Below the pieces are notes generated by a model. It was not told where the DNA came from. It worked only from the letters and a program-made list of their open reading frames with translations, and made no database searches. A stretch of 64,000 bases of DNA from an uncultured Porphyromonadaceae bacterium (GTDB lineage Bacteria > Bacteroidota > Bacteroidia > Bacteroidales > Muribaculaceae): contig CALKRW010000053.1 of NCBI GenBank assembly GCA_937989585.1, positions 62,001 through 126,000 of the forward strand, in the 5' to 3' direction. This document shows positions 7,446 through 17,164 of this stretch, piece by piece; positions within the stretch are counted from its first letter, which is position 1, and each line of letters begins with the position of its first letter. The translations under genes were made by a program, and so were the position numbers.

Positions 7446-9992
7446 ATGAAAAAGGCTTTTATTGTTTTATTGACCGCAGTACTACCTCTTTGCGCCAGTG
7501 CCCGTAAATTCGAATATGTTTTCAAGGACACACCTATATCGCGGGCACTTACCCGTATCGTTAAAGATCATCCCGAACTTGATATAAGTTTCATTTACAA
7601 TGAACTTGATAACTACAAGGCCAACACTGTTGTCCGGACAGATGACCCTTCCGACGCCATACGCCAACTTGTCAGTTACAATCCCGTGTCTGTAATGACT
7701 TTTGGCAATCAGATTATTGTCGAGGCGCTTCAGAAAGGCAAATACAAATATACGGGCCGCATTGTTGACGAGAATGGCGAGAGTGTGCCTTTTGCTTCTG
7801 TGAGGCTTCTCGCTCCGAAAGATTCAACTGTCATAACATTCGGCGCGTCCGATACTGAAGGCCGCTTCTCGATTCCATGTGACAGGCGAAATGTGATAGT
7901 CAAACTCAGCGGTGTGGGCTACAGGGTGAAATACCGAAAAGCCGACAGTTTCAATCTAGGTGACCTCCTCCTTGAGTCAGGCACCATTAAACTCAAATCA
8001 GTCAACGTCGAGGCACACAGTTCATATGTGGACTCAGACCGCTCGGTCTACACACCGACGTCCCGTCAGAAGCGCGTGGCTCAGGATGCAACGGATCTTC
8101 TGAAAGTGATGGCTATGCCAGAAATAAACATAGACCCGGCATCAAACTCTGTGACCGATAATTTCGGGCAATCTGTTCCAATATACATTAATTATATGAA
8201 AGCATCCGGACAGGATCTGTCGGGAATGAGAACTTCCGATGTGCGTCGCGTAGAGTTCCTGTATGCTCCAACTGATCCTCGTTTTCAGGGTGCCCAGCAG
8301 GTCATAAACTTCATCATTCAGGAATATGAATATGGTGGCTACACTAAAGTTGTTGCCCGAGAAGATTTTCTGACAGGACTGAAAAGTGACGCGAGTGTCT
8401 TCTCGAAAATCTCGTATAAGAAGATGAACTATGATCTTTATGTCGGATCTAGAAATCAGGACGACCGTCATAACGGTTCGTCCACCTCGTCAACATATTC
8501 ATTGAAGGACGAGAATGGAAATCCCTATACCGCGAAACGCATCGAAACTCTTGATGACTCACATTTTATTCAGAACCAGTTGCCTGTCACTTTTCGTGCA
8601 AGTTACGGAGACAAGAATATCCGGATTCGCAACACCGTAGGTTTCACTCATTTGTGGAAACCGGAGAATACAGAGAGCGGAAGTCTGTGCTATCTCCCTT
8701 CACAAGGCTCAGACTATGAATTCTCTAGAGTGTATACAAAACGTAGTAACTTATACTCTTACTCGGGATCGTACTTCTTTGCCTTACCGCATGAGTTTTC
8801 TCTTAGCCTTGACCCTAGTTTCTCATATTCATCTATTAAAGACAATACGGATTATATCACGACGGCAAACGATTCCGTCATTAGGAAAGCGAATGAGAGA
8901 GTCTCTTATTTCAGAGTCACTGCAATCGTAGACAAACAGGTTAATAAGAAAAATAGCATATTCCTTTTTACGCGTTTCTCGAAGAGGCATAACAATCTGG
9001 TCTATCAAGGAACCGATAATGCGAAAAGCATTTATGATTCTTACGGTTTCGGAGTTTTGCTTGGCTATACCCATAAATCAGAAAAGTTGATGCTCAGGGC
9101 GGATGTGGGATTTGCGTGCGAAAGAAATATTATCAATGGCACGCGATATGACGACTGGTACCCAAGCACCCACGTTCAGTTAGGCTATTCCATAAATCGG
9201 AAGAATCGTCTTAGCATGTTTGCGGAGTATGCAAGTTTTACCCCGGAGATAAGTGAAAAGAGTCCGGATGTGCTGAAGCAGAACGAGTTCATGTATAAAA
9301 CGGGTAACCCCAATCTTGAAAACTATCGCGTCTATGATTTGAGTCTCGGTTATACGTGGTTGCCGACAAATCGTTTCAATTCCAATATCTATTGTAGTTA
9401 TGAGGGATTTTCCGACCGTCTGAAAACTGTCTACGAGGAATATGATGGTGGACGTTCCATTCTGCGAACCTATCTGAACGACGGTAACAGTCACCGAATA
9501 TATTCCGGAGTTAATTTCAACCTTAAACTCTTTGACAACAACCTTATGCTGTCTGCAAACCCCGAATGGGACCTTTACAAGATAACCGGTCTGTATGCGC
9601 GGACACTCAGCTCGGTTTTCTTTAAAGCATCGGCTTTGTATTATCTCGGTAATTTTTATTTCGAGGGACGCTACAAGATGCGTGTCAAGAAACTGAATGT
9701 GGAGTCGGGTGTAGTCCAGCGCGACAGAAATACTTATTCAGTTACAGCCGGGTGGAGTAATGGTGACTTCAACTTACGTCTCACGGCTTCCAACATCTTC
9801 AACACCGGATGGTTGAGATATACCAGGGAGTTCACTTCTTCGCTTTACTCTGAGAGCAGGCGAGTATATGCTCCGACTGCCCATCCAACAATAAACCTCT
9901 CTGTTGTCTATACCATCGGTTATGGCAAAAAAGTCAAGCGCGGTAACGAAGTAGGCGAACAGTCAGGTCCTTCATCTGCCATTCTTGAATAG
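7446..9992 (+). CDS. Outer-membrane beta-barrel receptor with N-terminal STN domain
   Basis: This 848-residue outer-membrane protein begins with a signal peptide (KKAFIVLLTAVLPLCASA). An STN (secretin/TonB N-terminal) domain follows (about residues 22-98), which in other systems touches the anti-sigma factor. Next comes a carboxypeptidase-regulatory-like beta domain (about 100-180, starting YTGRIVDENGESVPFASV), a plug-like segment (about 200-290), and a long beta-barrel rich in alternating aromatic strands. It resembles the OMP_b-brl_3/TonB-dependent family. It starts 2 bases after the anti-sigma stop codon. The gene probably both senses and imports a ligand, as FecA-type receptors do. The ligand is unknown. 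No SusD partner follows, which argues against a classical glycan locus. Confidence 0.85.
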   Translation: MKKAFIVLLTAVLPLCASARKFEYVFKDTPISRALTRIVKDHPELDISFIYNELDNYKANTVVRTDDPSDAIRQLVSYNPVSVMTFGNQIIVEALQKGKYKYTGRIVDENGESVPFASVRLLAPKDSTVITFGASDTEGRFSIPCDRRNVIVKLSGVGYRVKYRKADSFNLGDLLLESGTIKLKSVNVEAHSSYVDSDRSVYTPTSRQKRVAQDATDLLKVMAMPEINIDPASNSVTDNFGQSVPIYINYMKASGQDLSGMRTSDVRRVEFLYAPTDPRFQGAQQVINFIIQEYEYGGYTKVVAREDFLTGLKSDASVFSKISYKKMNYDLYVGSRNQDDRHNGSSTSSTYSLKDENGNPYTAKRIETLDDSHFIQNQLPVTFRASYGDKNIRIRNTVGFTHLWKPENTESGSLCYLPSQGSDYEFSRVYTKRSNLYSYSGSYFFALPHEFSLSLDPSFSYSSIKDNTDYITTANDSVIRKANERVSYFRVTAIVDKQVNKKNSIFLFTRFSKRHNNLVYQGTDNAKSIYDSYGFGVLLGYTHKSEKLMLRADVGFACERNIINGTRYDDWYPSTHVQLGYSINRKNRLSMFAEYASFTPEISEKSPDVLKQNEFMYKTGNPNLENYRVYDLSLGYTWLPTNRFNSNIYCSYEGFSDRLKTVYEEYDGGRSILRTYLNDGNSHRIYSGVNFNLKLFDNNLMLSANPEWDLYKITGLYARTLSSVFFKASALYYLGNFYFEGRYKMRVKKLNVESGVVQRDRNTYSVTAGWSNGDFNLRLTASNIFNTGWLRYTREFTSSLYSESRRVYAPTAHPTINLSVVYTIGYGKKVKRGNEVGEQSGPSSAILE

Positions 9993-10021
9993 AGTCTCTA
10001 TATATTTGATGCGATAATAGG

Positions 10022-10065
10022 AAAACTGCCGACGGAAGTTGTTTACTTCGTGTCGGCAGTTTTTT
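10022..10065. terminator. Bidirectional terminator between convergent genes
   Basis: A 12-bp stem (AAAACTGCCGAC at 10022-10033 pairs with 10052-10063) sits between the convergent receptor and clpC genes, with a T tract on the plus side and an A tract on the other. Confidence 0.88.
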
Positions 10066-10091
10066 TATTATGAGGGAACGAGACTTTGGTA

Positions 10092-12644
10092 TCAGATGTT
10101 TTCTGCGGGATTTTCCTCTGCAGGACGCAGCACTAGTCGGCTTACTATCTTGTTTGCCTCCTTGTCGTAGTCGACGGTTATCTCGGAACCGGGAACAGCC
10201 TGAGCGGAGATGATAAGTTCAGCCAGTTCGTCCTCGAGGTACTTCTGGATGGCGCGTTTCAGGGGGCGTGCGCCGAACTGGCTGTCATAACCCTTTTCGG
10301 CGACAAAGTTCTTGGCTTCGTCGGACAGATTGAGTTTGTAGCCGAGGTCTGCAACGCGCTTGTAGAATCCTGCGAGTTCGATGTCGATGATCTTGAAAAT
10401 AGCCTCACGGTCGAGCGAGTCGAACATTATGATGTCATCGATGCGGTTCAGGAACTCGGGGGCGAATGCCTTGTTGAGAGCCTTCTGGATGATGCCGCGC
10501 GAGTAATCCTTGTCGGATGCTCCGGCGGTATTGAAACCTACGCCAGAACCGAAATCCTTGAGTTGACGTGAACCGATGTTCGATGTCATGATGATGATAG
10601 TGTTCTTGAAGTCGATTCGGCGTCCGAGACTGTCGGTAAGACGACCTTCGTCCATAACCTGAAGCAACAGGTTGAAGACATCGGGGTGCGCCTTCTCAAT
10701 TTCGTCCAACAGAACGATAGAGTAGGGGCGACGGCGTACTTTCTCTGTCAGTTGGCCGCCCTCCTCGTATCCGACATAACCCGGAGGAGCGCCGACAAGA
10801 CGCGACACTGTGAACTTCTCCATGTACTCCGACATGTCGATGCGTATCAGTGTGTCAGCCGAGTCGAACATGTATTCGGCGAGTTTCTTGGCAAGGTGTG
10901 TCTTGCCCACACCTGTGGGGCCGAGGAAGAGGAATGTGCCGATTGGCTTGCTTGGATCTTTCAGTCCGATTCGGTTGCGCTGGATTGCCTTGACAACCTT
11001 GTCGATAGCCTCGTCCTGACCTATGATGGAACTTTTGATGGCAGGTCCCATCTCGATTAGGCGTTTGCCTTCGGCCATCGCGATACGCTGAACCGGGACG
11101 CCGGTCATCATTGCGACAACCTCAGCGACTTTGTCCTCGTCTACAGTGACGCGCTGTTCCTCGAGTTGTTTTTCCCATTCGCTTTTGGCCTTATCGAGTC
11201 TGGCGGCGAGGTCATGGGCCTTGTCGCGCCAGGATGCGGCACTTTCGAAATTCTGCGACCGTGCAGCCTCTACTTTTTTCTGATTGGCCTCTTCGATGGC
11301 CTCTTCTAGTTTTTCTATTTCCTCGGGGACAACAATATTTGTTATGTGTACACGCGAACCGGCCTCGTCGAGGGCGTCGATGGCTTTATCGGGAAAGTTG
11401 CGGTCCGATATATAACGCTCTGTCAGTTTGACACAGGCGTCAAGAGCCCCTTCGGTATAGTTCACGTTGTGGTGGGACTCGTACTGTTCCTTGATGTTGT
11501 GCAGAATCTCGAGAGTATCTTCAGGGGATGTAGGCTCGACCATGATTTTCTGGAAACGTCGTTCAAGCGCACCGTCCTTCTCGATATTCTTGCGGTATTC
11601 GTCGAGTGTGGTCGCGCCAATGCACTGCACCTCGCCGCGAGCAAGGGCCGGCTTGAGCATGTTGGCGGCGTCCATAGAGCCCTGGGCGTTACCTGCTCCT
11701 ACTATGGTGTGGATTTCATCGATAAAGAGAATGATATCTGGATTTCGCGAGAGTTCGGTGAGTATGGCCTTTATGCGCTCCTCGAATTCACCACGGTACT
11801 TGGTGCCTGCTACAATTGAGGCCATGTCGAGCGATACAACACGCTTGTTGAAGAGTATGCGAGAGACTTTGCGCTGGGTTATGCGCAGGGCAAGGCCTTC
11901 TACAATAGCCGACTTGCCGACGCCCGGTTCGCCGATGAGGACTGGGTTGTTTTTCTTTCGGCGGGAAAGAATCTGGGCCAGTCGCTCAATTTCAGTCTCA
12001 CGTCCGACAACCGGGTCAAGACGTCCTTCAGCGGCGGCACGGGTCATGTCTCGGCTGAATTTGTCGAGCATGGGAGTGTCACCACCGCTTTTGCCTTTGG
12101 GAGAGGCTGTTCGCTGTGTACGTTCTGACTGCGAACCGTTGCCTGATGACGAAGGCATGTCTTCGTCTTCCTCGTCACCGGCAAATTCAAGACCACCACG
12201 TGGTTCCTGTACGGAACCCATGGCCTCGTGCATAGCCTGATAGGTGATGCCGGCGTTCATGAATGGTTTGATGAAGTCCATTCCCTGGATTTCAGAATTG
12301 TGGAATATTGCAAGCATCAGGTGGCTCGACTCGATGGCTTCGCTGTGGTGGATATGTGCCTCGAGTGTGCTGAGTTTGAGGATGCGGTTTGTCAGAGGGC
12401 TTACGGAGAGAGGTTTCCCGGAACCGTCAATGTCGTAGAGCGAGTTGTCGAGTTCTCGCTGTAGTTCGTCTAGTTTGTCCTCGCCTACGATTCGGCAAAG
12501 CAGGTTATAGCCCGAATCGCGTTCCGACAGCGAGGCCAGAAGCAGGAACTCGGGAGTCAGTTCGTGACGGTTATGCCTCTGGGCCATTACAGTGCTGGCG
12601 TTGAGCATGGACGTCACTTCTTTCGAGAATTTATTTTCCATCAT
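10092..12644 (-). CDS. clpC: ClpC-type AAA+ ATPase (Clp protease ATP-binding subunit)
   Basis: This is an Hsp100/Clp unfoldase of 850 residues that feeds proteins to ClpP in the cytoplasm. The N-terminal Clp_N domain (about 1-145) is followed by an acidic/Ser-rich linker (GDEEDEDMPSSSGNGSQSE). The first AAA+ module has GEPGVGKSA and ILFIDEIHT. A UVR-like helical segment (ARSQNFESAASWRDKA) marks it as ClpC rather than ClpA or ClpB. The second AAA+ module has GPTGVGKTH and VLLDEIEKAHP. The start is set at the tandem ATGATG (12644), giving MMENKFSKEV. A further upstream in-frame start adds 15 unrelated residues. It is a single-gene unit, with convergent neighbour and terminator downstream and gyrA divergent upstream. 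Confidence 0.92.
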   Translation of the reverse strand: MMENKFSKEVTSMLNASTVMAQRHNRHELTPEFLLLASLSERDSGYNLLCRIVGEDKLDELQRELDNSLYDIDGSGKPLSVSPLTNRILKLSTLEAHIHHSEAIESSHLMLAIFHNSEIQGMDFIKPFMNAGITYQAMHEAMGSVQEPRGGLEFAGDEEDEDMPSSSGNGSQSERTQRTASPKGKSGGDTPMLDKFSRDMTRAAAEGRLDPVVGRETEIERLAQILSRRKKNNPVLIGEPGVGKSAIVEGLALRITQRKVSRILFNKRVVSLDMASIVAGTKYRGEFEERIKAILTELSRNPDIILFIDEIHTIVGAGNAQGSMDAANMLKPALARGEVQCIGATTLDEYRKNIEKDGALERRFQKIMVEPTSPEDTLEILHNIKEQYESHHNVNYTEGALDACVKLTERYISDRNFPDKAIDALDEAGSRVHITNIVVPEEIEKLEEAIEEANQKKVEAARSQNFESAASWRDKAHDLAARLDKAKSEWEKQLEEQRVTVDEDKVAEVVAMMTGVPVQRIAMAEGKRLIEMGPAIKSSIIGQDEAIDKVVKAIQRNRIGLKDPSKPIGTFLFLGPTGVGKTHLAKKLAEYMFDSADTLIRIDMSEYMEKFTVSRLVGAPPGYVGYEEGGQLTEKVRRRPYSIVLLDEIEKAHPDVFNLLLQVMDEGRLTDSLGRRIDFKNTIIIMTSNIGSRQLKDFGSGVGFNTAGASDKDYSRGIIQKALNKAFAPEFLNRIDDIIMFDSLDREAIFKIIDIELAGFYKRVADLGYKLNLSDEAKNFVAEKGYDSQFGARPLKRAIQKYLEDELAELIISAQAVPGSEITVDYDKEANKIVSRLVLRPAEENPAENI

Positions 12645-13023
12645 ATATTTATAGTGTACTTTTTTATTTCTGATAATGTTCGGTCTCATAGGGATGACTG
12701 TATCGGTGATGAATACTTTTGCGTCCCGTTGAAGAAACCCGGATTAAGGAAACCTTGGAACTTATATAGCCAAAGGAATTTTCAATGTTTATGGCTGAAC
12801 ATCATTCCTCGGAATATGTTGTTGCAAAAATAATGCCAAAAATATCAATTTGATTCTTCAGGCTTGCGCCAAAGCAAATTTTTTCGCTTTCGCTAATTCA
12901 AAGTTAGCGATTATTTCTGAAATTTTTGTACCTTTGTATGATAATTTAGCAACCTGTGGCCCTATTTAATCTTTTTTCAAACTTTGGCCCGGTTTAATCA
13001 TTTAATTAACATTTCATTACCAC
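12645..13023. other. Divergent intergenic region, clpC / gyrA
   Basis: This 379-base region has no ORF I can support. It holds the gyrA promoter near 12905-12937. On the minus strand, TATTTTTG motifs (for example 12825-12832) fit a -7 element for clpC but lack a well-spaced -33, so clpC transcription start is unresolved. The clpC leader could be about 180 bases long. Confidence 0.4.
12905..12937 (+). promoter_or_regulatory. Probable gyrA promoter
   Basis: TACCTTTG (12930-12937) matches the -7 consensus exactly. The -33 candidate is TTAG (12905-12908), 21 bases upstream, a weaker match to TTTG. The predicted start is near 12944, about 80 bases before the gyrA ATG. Confidence 0.55.
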
Positions 13024-15600
13024 ATGTTGGAAGAAGACCGCATAGTTAAAATCAATATTGAAAACGAGATGAAATCGGCATACATCGATTATTCGATGTC
13101 GGTCATTGTGTCCCGTGCTCTCCCCGATGCCCGAGACGGCCTGAAGCCCGTGCAGCGACGTGTGCTGTTCGGAATGGACGTTATGGGCAATAATAGCGAC
13201 AAGCCCCATAAGAAGTCGGCAAACTGTGTCGGCGAGGTCATGGGTAAGTATCACCCCCATGGCGACTCGTCAATCTACGGTACAGTAGTCCGTCTGGCTC
13301 AGGGCTGGAATATGCGATACTGCCTTGTCGACGGTCACGGTAACTTCGGTTCTGTCGATGGAGCTTCACCTGCCGCCATGCGTTACACTGAGGTGCGCCT
13401 TGACAAGATGGGCGAGGAAATGCTTACTGACATCAATGACGATACGGTCGATTTCCAGCCGACATACGATAATGCACGCCGCGAGCCTGTCGTTCTCCCC
13501 ACACGTTTCCCCAACCTGTTGGTAAACGGCGCTGCCGGTATCGCCGTCGGTATGGCCACAAACATGCCGCCTCACAACCTCAAGGAGTCAATCAATGCTT
13601 CTATCGCACTGCTCGAGAATCCCGATATTACCATTGATGAACTCATCAAGCATATTCCGGCTCCTGATTTCCCTACCGGTGGCACTATATATGGTTATAA
13701 CGGTGTTCTAGACGCGTACCGTACGGGACGCGGTCGAATTATAATCCGTGCCCGTGCCGAGATTGAATCTGAGGCAAACCACGAGTCAATCATCATCAAC
13801 GAGATACCATATGGCGTCAACAAGGCTGAACTCATTAAATATATAGCCGACCTGGTCAACGAGAAGAAACTAGACGGCATCGCCGACATCAATGACGAGA
13901 CCGACTTCGAGGGCATGCGCATCGTTATCAAACTCAAGAGCGATGCCAATGCCAACGTTGTCCTCAACAAACTCTACAAGATGACTCAGTTGCAGGCATC
14001 GTTCTCTGTCAATAATGTCGCTCTTGTCGGAGGTCGCCCCCGCACTCTCAATCTTAAGGAACTCCTTGAGGCGTTTGTCGCTCACCGTCATGAAATAGTC
14101 ATTCGGCGTACCAGATTCCGCCTTAACAAGGCGATGGAACGTCTGCACATACTCGAGGGCCTGATCATAGCCTCCCAGCATATTGACGAGGTTATCGCCA
14201 TCATCCGTTCGTCGGCTAATGTCGACGAGGCCAAGCAGCGGCTCATGGAACGATTCTCGCTGACCGACGCTCAGGTCACTGCTATCGTCGAGATGCGGCT
14301 CCGCAACCTTACCGCCCTGGAGCAGACAAAACTCGAAGAAGATCTGGCCAAACTTCAGGAATATGTAGCCGAACTCGAACTTATCCTGAATGACGAGGGT
14401 CACTGCCGTCAGGTTATAATCAACGAACTTGCCGAAGTCCGTGACAAATTCGGCGATAGCCGTAGGACTGATATCGACTATACCGCTGGTGACTTCAACG
14501 CCGAGGATTTCTATTCCGATGATGACATGATCATCACCATTTCGCATCTCGGATATATCAAGCGTACTCCCCTCAGCGAGTTCCGCACCCAGGGTCGTGG
14601 CGGTGTCGGTGCCAAGGGTGCCGACTCGCGCGACAGCGACTTCATAGAGCATATATACCAGGCCTCGATGCATTCAACCATGCTATTCTTCACTCAGAGT
14701 GGCCTGGTTTATAAGATGAAGGTATACGAACTCCCCGAGGGTGCAAAGAATTCTAAGGGTCGTGCGCTACAGAATCTTCTCAACATCGAGGCCGGCGATG
14801 CGGTCAACGCATATATCTCATGCAAGCAACTCGATGATGTCGAATATGTATCCTCGCATAACCTTGTCTTCGCTACTGCCCGTGGCGTTGTCAAGAAAAC
14901 CTGTCTGTCCGAATACGCCCGTGTTATGGCTAAGGGCAAGAAGGCAATCGTTCTCCGCGAAGGCGACCGCCTTGTCGGTGTCGAACTCACCGACGGCAAC
15001 TGCGACATTCTGCTTGCCAATCGTGGGGGCCGTGCTATCCGCTTCAACGAAAGCAAGGTGCGCCAGATGGGGCGTGTCTCGGCAGGTGTCCGTGGCATGA
15101 CTCTCGATGGCCCGGAAGACCATGTTGTCGGTCTCATATCCATGGAGCCCGGAACGGCTAATACTATCCTTGCCCTCAGTGAGAAAGGAATCGGTAAACG
15201 TTCCGAACTGGAATCATATCGCACGACAAACCGTGGCGGTAAGGGTGTCAAGACTATCAACGTCACTGAGAAGACTGGTCCTTTGGTCGCCTTCAAGAGC
15301 GTCAACGACGAAGAGGATCTTGTAATCATAAACCGTTCCGGTATAACTCTGCGTATACGTCTTGCGGCAGTTCCTGTGCGCGGACGCGCCACTATGGGTG
15401 TCAAGATTATAAACCTCGATAAGCGTGGTGATGACATCGCTTCGGTCTGCGTCGTCCCCACTGATCCCGAGGAAGAAACACAGGAGGTTGCCGCCGAGGC
15501 ATCGGCCGTACTCCCCGAGGAACTTGATGCTGAGGAATTTGTCGAGGAGGAGATCATCGATGATGAGCCTGCTGACGATGATAATGACAACGAAGAGTAA
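13024..15600 (+). CDS. gyrA: DNA gyrase subunit A
   Basis: This is the cleavage-religation subunit of DNA gyrase, 858 residues, which with GyrB supercoils DNA in the cytoplasm. The N-terminal breakage-reunion domain contains the catalytic Arg120-Tyr121 (AAMRYTEVR). The C-terminal domain carries a GyrA-box variant (TQGRGGVGAKG near residue 525) that separates GyrA from ParC, plus repeated beta-pinwheel blades. It ends in a very acidic tail of about 45 residues (EEFVEEEIIDDEPADDD). In the quinolone-resistance region the sequence reads HPHGDSSIYG: Ser82 (E. coli Ser83) is retained, but the position of E. coli Asp87 is Gly86. The gene stands alone, with a promoter upstream and the TPR gene 144 bases downstream. 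Confidence 0.96.
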   Translation: MLEEDRIVKINIENEMKSAYIDYSMSVIVSRALPDARDGLKPVQRRVLFGMDVMGNNSDKPHKKSANCVGEVMGKYHPHGDSSIYGTVVRLAQGWNMRYCLVDGHGNFGSVDGASPAAMRYTEVRLDKMGEEMLTDINDDTVDFQPTYDNARREPVVLPTRFPNLLVNGAAGIAVGMATNMPPHNLKESINASIALLENPDITIDELIKHIPAPDFPTGGTIYGYNGVLDAYRTGRGRIIIRARAEIESEANHESIIINEIPYGVNKAELIKYIADLVNEKKLDGIADINDETDFEGMRIVIKLKSDANANVVLNKLYKMTQLQASFSVNNVALVGGRPRTLNLKELLEAFVAHRHEIVIRRTRFRLNKAMERLHILEGLIIASQHIDEVIAIIRSSANVDEAKQRLMERFSLTDAQVTAIVEMRLRNLTALEQTKLEEDLAKLQEYVAELELILNDEGHCRQVIINELAEVRDKFGDSRRTDIDYTAGDFNAEDFYSDDDMIITISHLGYIKRTPLSEFRTQGRGGVGAKGADSRDSDFIEHIYQASMHSTMLFFTQSGLVYKMKVYELPEGAKNSKGRALQNLLNIEAGDAVNAYISCKQLDDVEYVSSHNLVFATARGVVKKTCLSEYARVMAKGKKAIVLREGDRLVGVELTDGNCDILLANRGGRAIRFNESKVRQMGRVSAGVRGMTLDGPEDHVVGLISMEPGTANTILALSEKGIGKRSELESYRTTNRGGKGVKTINVTEKTGPLVAFKSVNDEEDLVIINRSGITLRIRLAAVPVRGRATMGVKIINLDKRGDDIASVCVVPTDPEEETQEVAAEASAVLPEELDAEEFVEEEIIDDEPADDDNDNEE

Positions 15601-15607
15601 TTTACTA

Positions 15608-15637
15608 TTTGTTTTTCAAAATAAAATATTACCTTTG
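15608..15637 (+). promoter_or_regulatory. Promoter of the TPR protein gene
   Basis: TTTG (15608-15611), 18 bases, then TACCTTTG (15630-15637). The predicted start leaves a leader of about 100 bases containing a directly repeated TTAAACTTAAG-like sequence. Confidence 0.6.
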
Positions 15638-15744
15638 TGCTAAACTTAAGTGATGTCAGAACGTTAAACTTAAGAACTTGGCCTGAGTCTAATAGACAAT
15701 ACAAATATAACAAAAACATAATCACTCTAAATTTCTCCAATCTC

Positions 15745-16977
15745 ATGAAGAAAATTCTTATTCTTTCGGCTCTCGCAGTGACAGCCTTTGCAGCATCTGC
15801 TCAGGAAACTGTTGTCAAGGAGGCTGAAAAAGCCATGAAAAGCGGAAAACCTTATTCCGAGGTTGAGGCAATGATTGCTCCTGCCAAGCAGGATGCCGTT
15901 ACCGGTAAGCAGGCTCAGACCTACTATATCCCCGGCAAGACTGCTTTCAAACAGTATGATGACATGCTTGGCAAACGTCAGTTTGGCATGTACAAGGAAG
16001 ATGATCCCAAGACTCCGGAGATTTTCCACACCATGGCAAAAGACCTTCTCGGCGGCTATGACAACTACATGAAAGCCCTCTCGCTCGATACTGTTGTTGA
16101 TGAAAAAGGCAAGGTAAAAACAAAATATTCCAAGGAGATCCTTTCGACTCTTCAGGGACATTATAACGATTTCAATGTTACAGCAGTTGACTTCTGGAAT
16201 GCCAAGGATTATGGCAACGCCTACCGTTGCTGGCAGATTTTCCTTGATTTCCCCTCGAAACCCGGACTGAGCAAGAACCAGAAGGTCCCTGCCGACAGTG
16301 TTCTGGCTGAGATTATGTACAATCAGGCTCTTGCCGCCTGGCAGAACAATGATCTTCCCTCGGCTCTCGCCGCTTTCCGCAATGCGGACAAGCACGGATA
16401 CAGCAAGGAACAGCTTTTCACCTACGGTGCCGCTGTAGCCAACGACAGCAAGGATCTTGAGTCGCTGAAGTATTTTGCTTCAAGAGGTAGCGAGCTCTTC
16501 CCGCAGAACGACAACTTCGCAAGTCTGCTCATTAATTATTATCTTGGCTCCAAGAAATATGACGAGGCTCTCGAGTATCTCAACGACGCCGTCGCAAAGA
16601 ATCCCGGCAACGCGCAGTATGTAACCCTTCAGGGTATCATCTATGACAATCAGGGCAAACTTGACGAAGCGATGAAGGCATACGAGAAAGCACTGCAGCT
16701 TAACCCCGAAAACCCCATCGCCAACCTCTACTATGGTCTTGGCCTCAATGCAAAAGCCGGTACTCTTGCTGACAGTTACACTGGGTCTAACTTTGACGCA
16801 TATAAAAAGAGCACGATCAACCCCATGCTTCAGGATGCAGTAAAGTATCTCCGCAAAGCATATGAACTCGACAAGAACATCCGTTCGGAATGCCTTAAGG
16901 TTCTTGACCTCGTCTACTATAACCTTGAGGATGCCGAAGGTCAGGAGTGGGTTAAGAATGCCCGACTTGAAGACTGA
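15745..16977 (+). CDS. Exported tetratricopeptide-repeat protein
   Basis: This 410-residue protein has an N-terminal signal peptide (MKKILILSALAVTAFAASAQ), so it is likely periplasmic or attached to the envelope. The C-terminal half contains TPR helices, clearest around residues 270-350 (FASLLINYYLGSKKYDEALE, then a canonical unit AMKAYEKALQLNPENPIANL). TPRs mediate protein-protein contact. No enzymatic motif is visible. The start is set at the Met beginning the signal peptide. An in-frame upstream start at 15637 lies inside the promoter and is rejected. The gene is followed by a GC-rich hairpin at 17011. The precise role is not known. Confidence 0.82.
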   Translation: MKKILILSALAVTAFAASAQETVVKEAEKAMKSGKPYSEVEAMIAPAKQDAVTGKQAQTYYIPGKTAFKQYDDMLGKRQFGMYKEDDPKTPEIFHTMAKDLLGGYDNYMKALSLDTVVDEKGKVKTKYSKEILSTLQGHYNDFNVTAVDFWNAKDYGNAYRCWQIFLDFPSKPGLSKNQKVPADSVLAEIMYNQALAAWQNNDLPSALAAFRNADKHGYSKEQLFTYGAAVANDSKDLESLKYFASRGSELFPQNDNFASLLINYYLGSKKYDEALEYLNDAVAKNPGNAQYVTLQGIIYDNQGKLDEAMKAYEKALQLNPENPIANLYYGLGLNAKAGTLADSYTGSNFDAYKKSTINPMLQDAVKYLRKAYELDKNIRSECLKVLDLVYYNLEDAEGQEWVKNARLED

Positions 16978-17010
16978 CAGTCATATCTGATTTTACAACA
17001 TCCATATATG

Positions 17011-17047
17011 CAACGCCGCCGGTTTATGCCGCCGGCGTTGACTGTTT
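17011..17047 (+). terminator. GC-rich hairpin terminator after the TPR gene
   Basis: An 8-bp stem (CAACGCCG with CGGCGTTG) continues after one C/C mismatch with CGG/CCG around a 6-base loop. It is followed by a short T run. Confidence 0.6.
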
Positions 17048-17114
17048 TACAGCCGGATTGATGTTTGTCACATGTCCGGGGTGTCATTTGGCCTGTTCAG
17101 ATGTTTTATTTTTC

Positions 17115-17145
17115 TTGCCGTTTTGACTGATACTTTGTACCTTTG
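17115..17145 (+). promoter_or_regulatory. Promoter of the DUF1599-DoxX pair
   Basis: TTG (17115-17117), 20 bases, then TACCTTTG (17138-17145), an exact -7 match. The start codon at 17165 would follow by only about 13 bases of leader. Confidence 0.65.
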
Positions 17146-17164
17146 TCACATTAAAGCCACAACT

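Noticed and set aside
14709..15746. Minus-strand ORF of 345 codons opposite gyrA
   Set aside because: It is antisense to the highly conserved C-terminal half of gyrA, is very Ser/Arg-rich, and shows no domain. It is a composition shadow.
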